From positions 1 through 12,379 of the forward strand of contig CADEGS010000130.1 in assembly GCA_902826945.1 (NCBI GenBank): a stretch of DNA of 12,379 nucleotides. The letters run 5' to 3'. Shown in pieces: positions 1-7,131 of this stretch. Numbering within the stretch: the first letter of the stretch is position 1; each line of letters starts with the position of its first letter. Source of the stretch: an uncultured bacterium (GTDB lineage Bacteria > Planctomycetota > UBA1135 > GCA-002686595). The position numbers and the translations under genes were made by a program. The notes under the pieces are model-generated. The model made no database searches. It worked only from the letters and a program-made list of their open reading frames with translations, and was not told the origin of the DNA.

Positions 1-105
1 TTCGTGCCGCGGCGCATCGCCGTCGTCTCCTCGCGCGTCCGGGGGCTCGCGCTGGGCCCGCACGGCTACGGGCTCGACATCGAGGCCCTCGAGCGCGCGG
101 ACTGA
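1..105 (+). CDS. 3' end of an unrecognised gene
   Basis: An open frame enters from the left edge in frame 1 and ends at a TGA at 103-105, giving 34 C-terminal residues. They begin Phe-Val-Pro-Arg-Arg-Ile-Ala-Val-Val, pass through a Gly-Pro-His-Gly-Tyr-Gly stretch, and end Glu-Ala-Leu-Glu-Arg-Ala-Asp. Codon third positions are mostly G or C, as in the confident genes here, which supports real coding. The fragment is too short to assign to a family and no catalytic motif is visible. It runs in the same direction as the porin that starts at 436, but a gap of about 330 bp makes a shared transcript uncertain. Confidence 0.5.
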   Translation, partial: FVPRRIAVVSSRVRGLALGPHGYGLDIEALERAD

Positions 106-435
106 TCCGGCGCGATCCGGAGCTCACCGACCCACCGTGTCGGCCTCGGCTCCCCTTCCAGGAGAGCGCGATCCGTTCGCGCCTCGCCAGGTCCCGCCGC
201 CTGACGGGCGGCCCTGGGCGGGTCATGGAGCAGCGGCCGGCGCAGCTTCGGCCGAGCGCAGACCGCCCCGGTTTCCCTGAAGGTCGCGCCTTGTCCGGTC
301 CGCGTAACGCAAGGCGTCCGGGCGCCCCTCGTGCCCGCGCCGAACGAGAGCGCTGGCACGCCCCCCGCGGCCGTCGAGCGCGGGTTCCGATCCCACGCCT
401 CACCCCGGCACTCGCCTTGCTACGGTGCGCGTCCC
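106..435. other. Intergenic region without a convincing gene
   Basis: About 330 bp lie between the partial gene and the porin start. Open frames here on both strands have no family resemblance, and the plus-strand ones are only extensions of or overlaps with the porin. A GATCCGG heptamer is repeated directly at 104-110 and 114-120. A 6-bp GC stem (GCCGCC at 196-201, GGCGGC at 207-212, 5-nt loop) could be a weak terminator for the upstream gene but has no T tract. A TACGGT hexamer at the right end is listed separately as a promoter candidate. I see nothing else. Confidence 0.5.
421..426 (+). promoter_or_regulatory. Candidate -10 hexamer (TACGGT) of the alginate-export porin
   Basis: TACGGT fits TANNNT and ends 9 nt before the ATG at 436. 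No Shine-Dalgarno-like sequence lies between them and no -35 box is recognisable. This spacing would put the transcript start at or very near the ATG. The same arrangement precedes three other genes in the window, which is the main support. Confidence 0.4.
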
Positions 436-1935
436 ATGAAAGCCACCGCTTCCGTCGCTCCGCTGACGTTCTGTTGCCTGCTGGTCGCCGCGGCCGGCGC
501 CCAGCAACCCGCGCCTCGTCGACGAGCGACCTCGGATCACGAGGCGCTGGCGACCGAGGCGACGTCCGCAGGGAACGCGCCCGCGACCCAGGGCCAGCCT
601 GCCGCGCCTCCGCCCAAGAAAGCCGAGCCCTGGAAGCTCGGCAAGGCCGTCGGGCTGCCCGACTGGCTCGAGCTCGGCGGCCAGTTCCGGGCGCGCTACG
701 AATCCCTCGACGAGCAGTTCCGGGCCGGGCTCTCGGGCAGCGCGCAGGGCGTCTTCACGCGCACGACCTTGCGCGGCACGGCGCGCGTCGACTGGTTCGA
801 GGGCTCGCTGGAGCTGATCGACTCGCGCCAGTTCGACGTCCCGGACGACCTGCCCCTGGACACCACCATTGTGGACACGCTGGACGTGCTCCAGGCGTAC
901 GTCGGAGCGCGCTTCGGGGACGTCTGGCAGGAGAAGGACAAGCTGAACGTGCTCCTCGGGCGGCACACGATGGACGTCGGGAGCCGCCGGCTCGTCGCGC
1001 GCAACTCGTTCCGCAACACGATCAACGCCTTCACGGGCGTGAACGCGACCTGGGAGAGCGCGGCGGGCGACGGCATCCGGGCCTTCTACGTGCTCCCCGT
1101 CCAGCGCCTGCCGTCGGACCTCGAGGACCTGCAGGACAACGAGGTGGAGTTCGACGAGGAGCGCTCGCAGGTCCAGTTCTACGGGGTCCACGGGACGAAG
1201 GCGAACCTGGTCGGGTCGGTGCGGGGCGAGCTGTACGCCTTCGGCCTCGACGAGGAGGACGGCCGGGACCTCGCCACGAGGAACCGCGACATCTGGACCT
1301 TCGGGACGCGCTTCCTCCAGAAGCCGAAGGCGGGCGCGCTCGACTTCGAGCTCGAGGCCGCCTATCAGACCGGCACCTCGCGCTCGGGCAGCGGCGCCTC
1401 GAACACCACGGACCTCGATCACCGGGCCGAGTTCGTGCACGCCTCGGCCGGGTACCTGTGGGACGCGGACCTCGACCCGCGCCTCGAGGTCCTGTTCGAC
1501 TACGCCAGCGGCGACGACGACCCGACCGACGGCGACGTGAACCGCTTCGACACCCTCTTCGGCGCGCGGCGCTTCGAGTTCGGCCCGACGGGCATCTTCG
1601 GCGCCTTCGCGCGCTCCAACATCCTCTCGCCCGGGCTGCGGCTGACGATGAAGCCCACGCAGAGCACGCGCTTCATGATCACCGACCGGGCCTGGTACCT
1701 GGCCTCGGACCAGGACGCCTGGACGACGAGCGGGCTGGTGGACCCGGCCGGGGACTCCGGGGACTACGTCGGGAACATGGTCGAGGCCTCGCTGCGCTGG
1801 GAGGCGACCTCCAACCTCAGCGTCGAGGCCGGGGTCGCGCACCTCTTCGCCGGCGAGTTCGTGGACGATGCGCCGAACGCCACGACGCAGGGAGACGTGA
1901 CCTACGGGTACGTCGAGGCGACGCTCAGCTTCTGA
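436..1935 (+). CDS. Alginate-export-type outer-membrane porin
   Basis: The predicted protein is 499 aa. Residues 1-22 form a signal peptide with a likely AGA|QQ cleavage site. A low-complexity Ala/Pro/Gln linker follows to about residue 65, then a beta-barrel. The start of the barrel reads Leu-Glu-Leu-Gly-Gly-Gln-Phe-Arg-Ala-Arg-Tyr-Glu (79-89). A block at 175-202 (Gly-Arg-His, later Gly-Ser-Arg-Arg-Leu-Val, then Phe-Arg-Asn-Thr) is characteristic of the Alginate_exp family, whose members include AlgE-like channels for anionic polysaccharide. The protein ends Thr-Leu-Ser-Phe, the usual terminal aromatic signal for barrel assembly. The frame is open upstream to 331, but the ATG at 436 directly precedes the signal peptide, so it is preferred. 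Alginate as substrate is not established: planctomycete-type homologues are often annotated this way without evidence, and a general oligosaccharide or anion channel is possible. The gene converges on the DUF4920-like gene. Confidence 0.8.
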   Translation: MKATASVAPLTFCCLLVAAAGAQQPAPRRRATSDHEALATEATSAGNAPATQGQPAAPPPKKAEPWKLGKAVGLPDWLELGGQFRARYESLDEQFRAGLSGSAQGVFTRTTLRGTARVDWFEGSLELIDSRQFDVPDDLPLDTTIVDTLDVLQAYVGARFGDVWQEKDKLNVLLGRHTMDVGSRRLVARNSFRNTINAFTGVNATWESAAGDGIRAFYVLPVQRLPSDLEDLQDNEVEFDEERSQVQFYGVHGTKANLVGSVRGELYAFGLDEEDGRDLATRNRDIWTFGTRFLQKPKAGALDFELEAAYQTGTSRSGSGASNTTDLDHRAEFVHASAGYLWDADLDPRLEVLFDYASGDDDPTDGDVNRFDTLFGARRFEFGPTGIFGAFARSNILSPGLRLTMKPTQSTRFMITDRAWYLASDQDAWTTSGLVDPAGDSGDYVGNMVEASLRWEATSNLSVEAGVAHLFAGEFVDDAPNATTQGDVTYGYVEATLSF

Positions 1936-1936
1936 A

Positions 1937-1968
1937 GCGGCGAGGGCGCTCCTCGGCGCGCTCGCCGT
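1937..1968. terminator. Hairpin between convergent genes
   Basis: GCGGCGAG (1937-1944) pairs with CTCGCCGT (1961-1968), counting one G-U pair. After a G-G mismatch, GCGC (1946-1949) pairs with GCGC (1956-1959) around a 6-nt loop. The hairpin starts just after the porin stop and lies before the stop of the opposing gene (1987), so it could terminate both. There is no T tract on either side, so intrinsic termination is unproven. Confidence 0.4.
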
Positions 1969-1986
1969 GGATCGAGCACGGGCTAG

Positions 1987-2430
1987 CTAGCGCGCCGCCG
2001 GGATCAGGATCGCGGAGGCGTTGAGCTCGTAGCCCTCGCGCGCGATGACCACGCCCGGCGGAGCCTCGGCTTGCAGGTGCTCGGCGTCCTCTTCCGAGAG
2101 CGCCTGCGGATAGAACGAGCCCTGGATGACGACGCTCCTGCCGACGAGATCGGGAGGGAAGGCGTACTTGCCGCCGCAGCCCTGCTCCCAGCGCACCATC
2201 GCGCTCGCGTCCCCGTCCTGGACCTTCATCCAGCAGCCCTTGCGCTGGCAGACGGCGACGACCTCGGCTTGCACGAGCAGCGTCTGCTCGAGGTAGCGCG
2301 CCGGCGTCGCGTCGACGACGGACAGCGCCACGATCTCCCTCGCCTCGAGCGGCTCGCCGACGGTCTCGCCGGCGGGCAGCGCGGCGCGGCACGCGCAGAA
2401 GGGCAGCAGGAGCAGGAGGAGTCGTCTCAT
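1987..2430 (-). CDS. Small exported DUF4920-like protein
   Basis: The predicted protein is 147 aa. It has a two-Arg n-region and a run of Leu (residues 4-9), then Phe-Cys-Ala-Cys (11-14), so it is either a lipoprotein with a weak lipobox or a cleaved exported protein. The mature part has the Val-Cys-Gln-Arg-Lys-Gly-Cys-Trp-Met block (60-68) and a later Cys at 85. This Cys-x4-Cys-Trp-Met signature matches what I recall of DUF4920, a small beta-rich, OB-fold-like periplasmic family of unknown role. The two Cys could bind a metal or form a disulfide; this is inference. The ATG at 2430 is preferred over one four codons upstream (2442) because it starts directly at the Arg-Arg/Leu signal and has a TAGAGT hexamer 10 nt ahead. 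It lies 41 bp downstream of the Porin_O_P gene on the same strand and may be co-transcribed as well as having its own promoter. Confidence 0.7.
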   Translation of the reverse strand: MRRLLLLLLPFCACRAALPAGETVGEPLEAREIVALSVVDATPARYLEQTLLVQAEVVAVCQRKGCWMKVQDGDASAMVRWEQGCGGKYAFPPDLVGRSVVIQGSFYPQALSEEDAEHLQAEAPPGVVIAREGYELNASAILIPAAR

Positions 2431-2440
2431 GGGTCCCGGC

Positions 2441-2446
2441 ACTCTA
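2441..2446 (-). promoter_or_regulatory. Candidate -10 hexamer (TAGAGT) of the DUF4920-like gene
   Basis: Read on the minus strand, TAGAGT ends 10 nt before the ATG at 2430. No good Shine-Dalgarno sequence lies between, only a weak GGGA. It sits in the 41-bp gap after the upstream porin stop, suggesting an internal promoter within a possible two-gene unit. Confidence 0.35.
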
Positions 2447-2471
2447 CCCCGACGGGCTGGCTCTGCGCCGC

Positions 2472-3809
2472 TCAGAAGGTCAGCTGCACGCGGAGCGTGA
2501 ACACGTCGAGCCCCTCGGCGTCGGCCGTGGCCGCCGACCCCCCGCTGGTGTCGAGGTAGCTCGTCCAGTCGAGCATGAGCCGCACGTTGGCGTTCCAGTA
2601 CCAGTTCACGGCCAGCGTGAGGGTCTGCGCCTCGCCGCCGGTCACCGCCCCGTCCTCGAGATCGATCGCGGCGACGCGCGCGGCGAGCTCCAGGGGACGC
2701 CCGCCGTCCTTGCCGGCCCGCAGCCGCTTGAACTCGCCGGCGTCGATCCGGTAGGCGGCGGCGCGCGACTCGCCGGTCAGCGACCAGGTCGCCTGGACGT
2801 TCCAGCTGCCGAAGTCGGCGTCGGAGCCCGCGCGATCGACCTCCACGAAGTTGAGCTCGCCGCCGAGCGAGAACCGGCCGCGGGCCCAGAACGCCTCCGG
2901 CCCGTAGAGCAGCACGGCGTCGACGTCCGCCAGCGTCGTCGTGTCGACGACCGCGAAGTTCGACATGTTCGTGGTCTCGTTCCGGATGCGGATGCTCTCC
3001 GCTCCGTCGTCCGGCGCGCGGTAGGCCGCGCGCGCCCCGAGGTGCACGACCTGCTCCTCCGAGCGCACCGGCGCGTAGATCGCGCGCCCCGCCAGGCCCC
3101 AGCCCTCGTCGTCCACGGGGTTGTTCGCGGCGCCCTCGCCGTAGACCCCCGCGGCGTAGAAGAAGGACTCGGTGCTGTCCTGCACCCGTACGCCGATCGC
3201 CCGGTCGATGAACGGCAGGATCAGGGCGGTGTCGATGCCCCGCTCGACGAACGGGATGTCGTTCGAGCTCATCTCGATGTCCAGGCTGTAGGGCTGCTTC
3301 TGGAACCCCACGAAGACGCCGGGGCCCGCCCCCGTCGCGTAACCCAGCCAGAAGTCCCGGATCGCCGTGCGGTTGTCCGCGAACTCGAGCTCGGCCGCCC
3401 AGCTCAGGCTCTCGGGCAGCGTGCCCTTCAGCTCGAAGCGCGCGCGGCGCAGCTCCGTCCCGTCGTTGATGACCGGATCGAGCGAGCCCTCGCCGGCGTG
3501 CTCGTTGAGGTCGGCGTGCATGCGGCCGCCGATCTGGATGCTCGACTCGCCGTCCGCCGAGCGCACCCGGAAGCCTCCGGAGTCGATGCTGACCACGGGG
3601 CCGTCGTCCGCGGCGGGGGCCGCCGCCGGCGCGGCCTCGACGCCGAGGAGCTGGCGCAGCTCGGCGCGCAGCTCCTCGAGCCGCCGCTCCTCCTCGTCCG
3701 TGCGGGCGGACGCGACGACGGCGCCCGCCCGCTCCTGCGGCGGACGGCCGTTGACCTGGGCACGAGCGGTCGCGAGCAAGAGCGCGTGGATTCCGTGCAA
3801 GCAGAACAA
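2472..3809 (-). CDS. Porin_O_P-type (OprP/OprO-like) outer-membrane porin
   Basis: The predicted protein is 445 aa. A short signal-like segment (Ala-Leu-Leu-Leu-Ala-Thr-Ala-Arg-Ala-Gln, 9-18) is followed by a charged Glu/Arg-rich helix at about 37-56 that may form a coiled coil, as in many trimeric porins of this class, and an Ala/Pro linker (57-70). The barrel opens with Gly-Gly-Phe-Arg-Val-Arg-Ser-Ala-Asp-Gly then Ile-Gly-Gly-Arg-Met-His-Ala-Asp (78-100), typical of Porin_O_P. A Val-Gly-Phe-Gln-Lys-Gln-Pro-Tyr block followed by Phe-Val-Glu-Arg is also family-typical. The last residues are Leu-Thr-Phe. Characterised relatives conduct phosphate or polyphosphate, but the anion-binding Lys ladder cannot be judged here and the substrate is unknown. 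The start is TTG: I found no ATG in frame for at least 55 bp upstream, and AAGAGAG lies 7 nt before the TTG. The first residues lack the usual positive charge, so the exact start is less certain than the family. Confidence 0.8.
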   Translation of the reverse strand: MFCLHGIHALLLATARAQVNGRPPQERAGAVVASARTDEEERRLEELRAELRQLLGVEAAPAAAPAADDGPVVSIDSGGFRVRSADGESSIQIGGRMHADLNEHAGEGSLDPVINDGTELRRARFELKGTLPESLSWAAELEFADNRTAIRDFWLGYATGAGPGVFVGFQKQPYSLDIEMSSNDIPFVERGIDTALILPFIDRAIGVRVQDSTESFFYAAGVYGEGAANNPVDDEGWGLAGRAIYAPVRSEEQVVHLGARAAYRAPDDGAESIRIRNETTNMSNFAVVDTTTLADVDAVLLYGPEAFWARGRFSLGGELNFVEVDRAGSDADFGSWNVQATWSLTGESRAAAYRIDAGEFKRLRAGKDGGRPLELAARVAAIDLEDGAVTGGEAQTLTLAVNWYWNANVRLMLDWTSYLDTSGGSAATADAEGLDVFTLRVQLTF

Positions 3810-3816
3810 GGCTGGG

Positions 3817-3823
3817 CTCTCTT
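3817..3823 (-). promoter_or_regulatory. Ribosome binding site supporting a TTG start
   Basis: AAGAGAG on the minus strand lies 7 nt upstream of the TTG at 3809-3807. It is one of the two clearest Shine-Dalgarno-like sequences in the window and is the main reason for choosing this non-ATG start. Confidence 0.45.
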
Positions 3824-4030
3824 GGGTTCCTGGGGATTCGACGCCGGGACGACGCTCCGACCGCAGTCCGGTCCGCCGCGTCGCTCGACCTGGCCTCGCC
3901 CGGGTCGGCTGGCCTTCCCGCCGCGGCGCGGCCGCAGAGGTGTAGCGCGGGCCCCCGCCCGAGTCGAGGAGCGGCCGTGCGCGCGGCGCGGACGCAGGCG
4001 CTCGACCGGCGCCGCGCGGCAGAGGGGGGT

Positions 4031-4045
4031 CCGCGCGAGCCGCGG
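4031..4045 (-). terminator. Weak hairpin downstream of sulfatase-fold copy A
   Basis: CCGCG (4031-4035) and CGCGG (4041-4045) form a 5-bp stem with a 5-nt loop, about 32 nt beyond the stop at 4078. There is no T tract. It lies in the 268-bp gap (3810-4077) before the porin gene, in which I otherwise see only a weak -10-like TACACC at 3944-3939. Short GC stems are frequent by chance at this base composition. Confidence 0.2.
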
Positions 4046-4077
4046 GAGAGCGGTTCCGATCGCCTCCGACCGCGCCT

Positions 4078-5550
4078 TCAGCGCGGGGTGCCCGGCGGCT
4101 CGCTCGCCCGCTCCTCGCCGCCCATGTAGCCGAGGGCGCGCAGCTCCTCGAGCAGGCCCTCGTCCACCTCGCCGGCGGGGGCCTCGCCGAGCAGCGCTCC
4201 GCGCCGCGCCTGGGCGTCGCGCAGGGTCATCGTCAGGCGCTGGGCGCGCTCGGCCTCGCCGGGCTCGCGCTCGATCAGGTTCTCGAGCTCGAACGCGTCC
4301 TTGCGGCGGTCGAAGAGCAGCCCGCCGGCCTCGGGCTGGTGGACGTACTTCCACTCGGGCGTCATGACCGTGAACATCTCGCCCGGGTCGTCCTCGATCT
4401 CCTTGTCGGAGCGCTGCGCGCACACCGCGCGCTCCGCGAAACCGGGCGCCAGGACGTCGAGGCCGCTCGCGTGCTCGAAGTAGCGCGCCCAGGACGGCGT
4501 GCCCCACGGCTCGATCCGTCCGAGCAGCGTCGGCACGAGGTCGATCAGGGACACGATCGAGCGCACGCGCCGCGGGGCCTGACGCGCCGCGGCGGGGAAG
4601 CGGATCAAGAGCGGCACGCGGATCTGCTCGTCCCACACCAGGCCGTGACCGGTCCAGTCGTGCTGGTTCAGGCCCTCGCCGTGGTCGGCCGTCAGGGCCA
4701 GGATCGAGCGCTCGAGCAGGCCCTGCTCGCGCAGCGCGTCGAGCAGCCGGCCGACCTCGTGGTCGGTGTACGCCACGTCGGCGCAGTAGGCGTCGAGCGC
4801 CTCGCGCGTCGGCGTCGACTCGTTCGCGCGCAGGATCTGCGTGCGGTTGCGCACCGCCGCCTCCGGGATGCGCCGCGCCGCGATCCAGGCCTCGAGCCCG
4901 GGGTCCGGCCCGTCCGAGCGGAAGCGCGCTGCGAAGGCCGGCGGCGCGCTCGGCGGCCAGTGCGGGTCGAACAGGTGCACCCACAGGAAGAAGGGCTCCG
5001 GCGGGCGCGCCGCGAGCCAGGGCAAGACCTCCGCCAGCGTCTCCCCGGCGATGCGGTTCGTCGCCTCGGGCTCGCTCCATTCGTCGAACCCGGCGTGCAT
5101 CCCCGATTGCCGCTTGAGCGGGGCGGAGCTGACGAAGCCGGCCGTGCGGTAGCCCGCCTCCTGCGCGACCTGCGCGAAGGACAGCATGCCCTGCTTCCAG
5201 CCGAAGGGGCGCCCGCCGTGCATCAGGTTGGCCAGGATCCCGTGCTCGAGCGGGTAGCGCGAGGTCAAGATCGAGGCGTGGCTCGGCAGCGTCGTGGCCA
5301 TCGTCGCGTAGGCGGCGTCGAACACGACGCTCTCGCGCGCCAGCGCATCGATGCGGGGCGAGGTGTCGCGGAAGTAGCCGTAGCAGCCCAGGTGGTCGGC
5401 GCGCAGCGTGTCGATCGTGATCAGCACCAGGTTCGGGCGCGCGAGGAGCGGCGGCGGCTCCTCTCCGCCGTCCGCGCAGGCCGCGAAGAGCGCGCTCGCG
5501 GCGGCGATCAGGAGGCGGGTGCGGGCGCGCGTGCGGAGGACCCGATCCAT
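4078..5550 (-). CDS. Sulfatase-fold lipoprotein with Thr active site (copy A)
   Basis: The predicted protein is 490 aa. Arg-rich residues 1-12, a hydrophobic stretch and Ala-Ala-Cys (23-25) indicate a probable lipoprotein. The alkaline-phosphatase/sulfatase fold follows: metal-site Asp47 in Ile-Thr-Ile-Asp-Thr-Leu-Arg-Ala-Asp-His, nucleophile-position motif Thr87-Leu-Pro-Ser-His91, His192-x2-Asp-Pro-His197, and distal metal ligands Asp289-His290-Gly-Glu. Sulfatases need Cys or Ser in the C/S-x-P-x-R motif for conversion to formylglycine. Here that residue is Thr, Arg is His, and the second Asp of the usual Asp-Asp pair is Thr48. Thr with Asp-His ligands resembles Thr-nucleophile phosphotransferases and phosphodiesterases, so a phospho-substrate is plausible, though the substrate is unknown. 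The C-terminus carries Leu-Arg-Ala-Leu-Gly-Tyr (470-475). The ATG at 5550 fits the signal sequence; the frame continues upstream without a credible domain. Residues 30-146 are encoded by a tract identical to copy B. Confidence 0.85.
   Translation of the reverse strand: MDRVLRTRARTRLLIAAASALFAACADGGEEPPPLLARPNLVLITIDTLRADHLGCYGYFRDTSPRIDALARESVVFDAAYATMATTLPSHASILTSRYPLEHGILANLMHGGRPFGWKQGMLSFAQVAQEAGYRTAGFVSSAPLKRQSGMHAGFDEWSEPEATNRIAGETLAEVLPWLAARPPEPFFLWVHLFDPHWPPSAPPAFAARFRSDGPDPGLEAWIAARRIPEAAVRNRTQILRANESTPTREALDAYCADVAYTDHEVGRLLDALREQGLLERSILALTADHGEGLNQHDWTGHGLVWDEQIRVPLLIRFPAAARQAPRRVRSIVSLIDLVPTLLGRIEPWGTPSWARYFEHASGLDVLAPGFAERAVCAQRSDKEIEDDPGEMFTVMTPEWKYVHQPEAGGLLFDRRKDAFELENLIEREPGEAERAQRLTMTLRDAQARRGALLGEAPAGEVDEGLLEELRALGYMGGEERASEPPGTPR
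5111..5463 (-). repeat. 353-bp inverted identical tract, copy in gene A
   Basis: Reading the minus strand from 5463 to 5111 gives the same bases as 11017-11369 on the plus strand, with no mismatch in a line-by-line comparison. It covers gene A from Glu30 into the codon for Arg147, including the Thr87 active-site motif. Just outside, the copies differ at several of the preceding 15 bases, and 10 of the next 33 residues differ. Confidence 0.9.
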
Positions 5551-5584
5551 GGGTGCGCGACCCCGAGCGAGGCCGCGGGCAGCC

Positions 5585-5590
5585 AGCGTA
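5585..5590 (-). promoter_or_regulatory. Candidate -10 hexamer (TACGCT) of copy A
   Basis: TACGCT on the minus strand lies 34 nt before the ATG at 5550. Its context, CCGATACGCT, matches the CCGATATACT found 30 nt before the paralogous copy B, so the element appears conserved between the duplicates. No -35 box is evident. Confidence 0.35.
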
Positions 5591-5599
5591 TCGGATCGA

Positions 5600-5622
5600 G
5601 CGACGGGCAGCCACGCCGTCGC
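5600..5622. repeat. 7-bp inverted repeat in a divergent promoter region
   Basis: GCGACGG (5600-5606) and CCGTCGC (5616-5622) form a perfect inverted repeat with a 9-nt spacer. It sits where the -35 region of copy A would fall, between copy A and the divergent iduronate-sulfatase-like gene. A CGGGCAGCCA decamer is also repeated directly at 5576-5585 and 5604-5613. It could be an operator for one or both genes, but GC-rich repeats this short can arise by chance. Confidence 0.25.
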
Positions 5623-5699
5623 CCGCGGCGCGCCGCCGGCGCGAGGTGCGCGCCGCGCCGCGCTGCGCCGCGACGCGCGCCCTGCGCGCGCTGCGCGGC

Positions 5700-5705
5700 T
5701 ACAAT
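5700..5705 (+). promoter_or_regulatory. Candidate -10 hexamer (TACAAT) of the iduronate-sulfatase-like gene
   Basis: TACAAT differs from TATAAT at one base and ends 10 nt before the ATG at 5716, with no Shine-Dalgarno sequence between. It stands out in surroundings that are almost entirely G and C. No -35 box is seen. It fits the leaderless pattern proposed for four genes here. Confidence 0.45.
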
Positions 5706-5715
5706 CGCCGTCGCG

Positions 5716-7131
5716 ATGCTCGCGCGGGTCCTCTCGATCGTGCTGCTCGCGCTCTGCGCGCAGGCTCAGGAGCCCGCGGAGGCGCGGCCGAACGTGCTCT
5801 TCGTCTCGATCGACGACCTCAACGACTGGATCGCGCCGCTCGGCGGGCTCGGCGAAACGCCGCGCACGCCGGCCTTCGAGCGGCTGGCGCGCGCCGCGGC
5901 GACCTTCACGAGCGCCCACTGCACCGCGCCGGCCTGCAACCCCTCGCGCGTGTCCGTGCTCGTCGGGCTGCGCCCCTCGTCGAGCGGCGTGTACGGCAAC
6001 CAGAGCGACTGGCGCGCCGCGCTGCCCGGCGCGGTCACGCTGCCGCGGCTCTTCCGCGACAACGGCTACGAGGTCGTGGGCTTCGGCAAGGTGTTCCACG
6101 ACAAGGACCAGGACGAGGACGCCTGGGAGCGCTTCGTCGCGCTCCCCAACACCGCCCGGGACGACCAGGTCCAGCACGAGCGGCTGGGCCGGCTGCGCTG
6201 GAGCGCGCTGCCGGACGCGGCGGAGGCGGGGCTCCCCGACCACGGCCATGCGACCCTCGCCGCCGAGTACCTGCGCCAGCCCCACGAGCGCCCGTTCTTC
6301 CTGGCCGTCGGCTTCGCGCGCCCGCACCTGCCATGGTTCGTCCCCGAGCGCTACTTCGCGCTCTACGCGCCCGGGCGCCTGCCGCTGCCGCGCGTGCTGG
6401 CGGACGACCTGGCCGACGTCCCGCGCATCGCGCGCGCGCTCGCCAGCGCCTCCTCCAGCGACGACCACGTGCGGATCCTCGAGCGGGACGCCTGGCGGAC
6501 CGCGGAGCGCGCGTACCTGGCCTCGGTCTCCTTCGTGGACGCGGAGCTCGGCCGGCTGCTCGACGCGCTCGCCGAGGGGCCGCACGCGCGCGACACGATC
6601 GTGTGCGTCTGGAGCGACAACGGCGTGCACCACGGGGAGAAGGAGCACTGGCGCAAGTTCACGCTGTGGGAAGAGTCCACGCGCGTGCCCTTCTTCCTCT
6701 CCGCGCCCGGCCTCACCGCGGGCGGCGAGCGCATCGAGCGTCCCGTGGACCTGGTGCACGTGCTGCCGACGCTGGCCGACCTGTGCGCGCTCGACGTCCC
6801 CGCGGCGGTGCGCGCGCGCTGGGACGGCCGCAGCCTGCGACCGCTGCTCGCGTCGAGCGCCGCGCCGTGGGACGCGCCCGCGCTGACGACCTACGGCCGC
6901 GGCAACGACTCGCTGCGCACGGAGCGCTGGCGCTACATCCGCTACGCGGACGGCTCCGAGGAGCTCTACGACCACGCGGAGGACCCCGACGAGTGGCACA
7001 ACCTGGCGCGCGACGCGCAGACGGCGGAGCTGCGCCGGGAGCTCGCCGCGCTGCTGCCGCGCGATCCCGCTCCCGCCGCCCCGCGGATGCCGCGCACCCC
7101 CGGCGGGGCCTCGGGCGCCGAGGACGAGTAG
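5716..7131 (+). CDS. Iduronate-2-sulfatase-like sulfatase with canonical CNPSR site
   Basis: The predicted protein is 471 aa, a normal length for the family. A Sec-type signal peptide covers residues 1-18 (cleavage near AQA|QE). The sulfatase core starts with the calcium-site Asp33-Asp34 in Ser-Ile-Asp-Asp-Leu-Asn-Asp-Trp. The formylglycine motif is Cys74-Asn-Pro-Ser-Arg78, followed by the Gly-Val-Tyr-Gly-Asn block. Gly-Lys125-Val-Phe-His128, distal calcium ligands Asp301-Asn302-Gly and Lys314 before Trp-Glu-Glu-Ser-Thr-Arg-Val-Pro complete the expected active site. The Asp-Asp-Leu-Asn-Asp-Trp opening and Pro-Ala-Cys-Asn-Pro-Ser-Arg context match planctomycete proteins usually annotated as iduronate-2-sulfatase. 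It is expected to hydrolyse sulfate esters on glycans after Cys-to-formylglycine maturation in trans; no maturase gene lies in the window. The exact glycan is unknown. It is divergent from copy A and convergent with the glycosyltransferase, so it is probably a single-gene transcript. Confidence 0.88.
   Translation: MLARVLSIVLLALCAQAQEPAEARPNVLFVSIDDLNDWIAPLGGLGETPRTPAFERLARAAATFTSAHCTAPACNPSRVSVLVGLRPSSSGVYGNQSDWRAALPGAVTLPRLFRDNGYEVVGFGKVFHDKDQDEDAWERFVALPNTARDDQVQHERLGRLRWSALPDAAEAGLPDHGHATLAAEYLRQPHERPFFLAVGFARPHLPWFVPERYFALYAPGRLPLPRVLADDLADVPRIARALASASSSDDHVRILERDAWRTAERAYLASVSFVDAELGRLLDALAEGPHARDTIVCVWSDNGVHHGEKEHWRKFTLWEESTRVPFFLSAPGLTAGGERIERPVDLVHVLPTLADLCALDVPAAVRARWDGRSLRPLLASSAAPWDAPALTTYGRGNDSLRTERWRYIRYADGSEELYDHAEDPDEWHNLARDAQTAELRRELAALLPRDPAPAAPRMPRTPGGASGAEDE

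Noticed and set aside
66..359. Minus-strand open frame of 97 codons in the first intergenic region
   Set aside because: It begins at a GTG without a ribosome binding site, has no recognisable features, and overlaps the partial gene at the left edge.
331..435. Upstream extension of the porin frame by 35 residues
   Set aside because: The extension would bury the signal peptide, and its sequence is not protein-like. The ATG at 436 starts the signal peptide directly.
400..1842. Long minus-strand open frame antisense to the alginate-export porin
   Set aside because: The Val/Arg/Glu-rich repetitive translation is typical of an antisense shadow. The plus strand has a signal peptide, family motifs and a terminal Phe.
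4018..4077. T-rich or classical intrinsic terminator after copy A
   Set aside because: Only a 5-bp GC stem is present and no T tract. It is listed at low confidence and nothing stronger is claimed.
3428..5614. Very long open frame on the minus strand overlapping both the Porin_O_P gene and copy A in another frame
   Set aside because: Its translation is Arg/Ala/Pro-rich low-complexity sequence with no family features, as expected from a shifted frame in GC-rich DNA. The genes it overlaps have clear domains.
5551..6999. Upstream extension of copy A as a fused N-terminal protein of almost 500 residues
   Set aside because: The extension lies antisense to the canonical sulfatase, has no domain features, and precedes a normal lipoprotein signal sequence at 5550.
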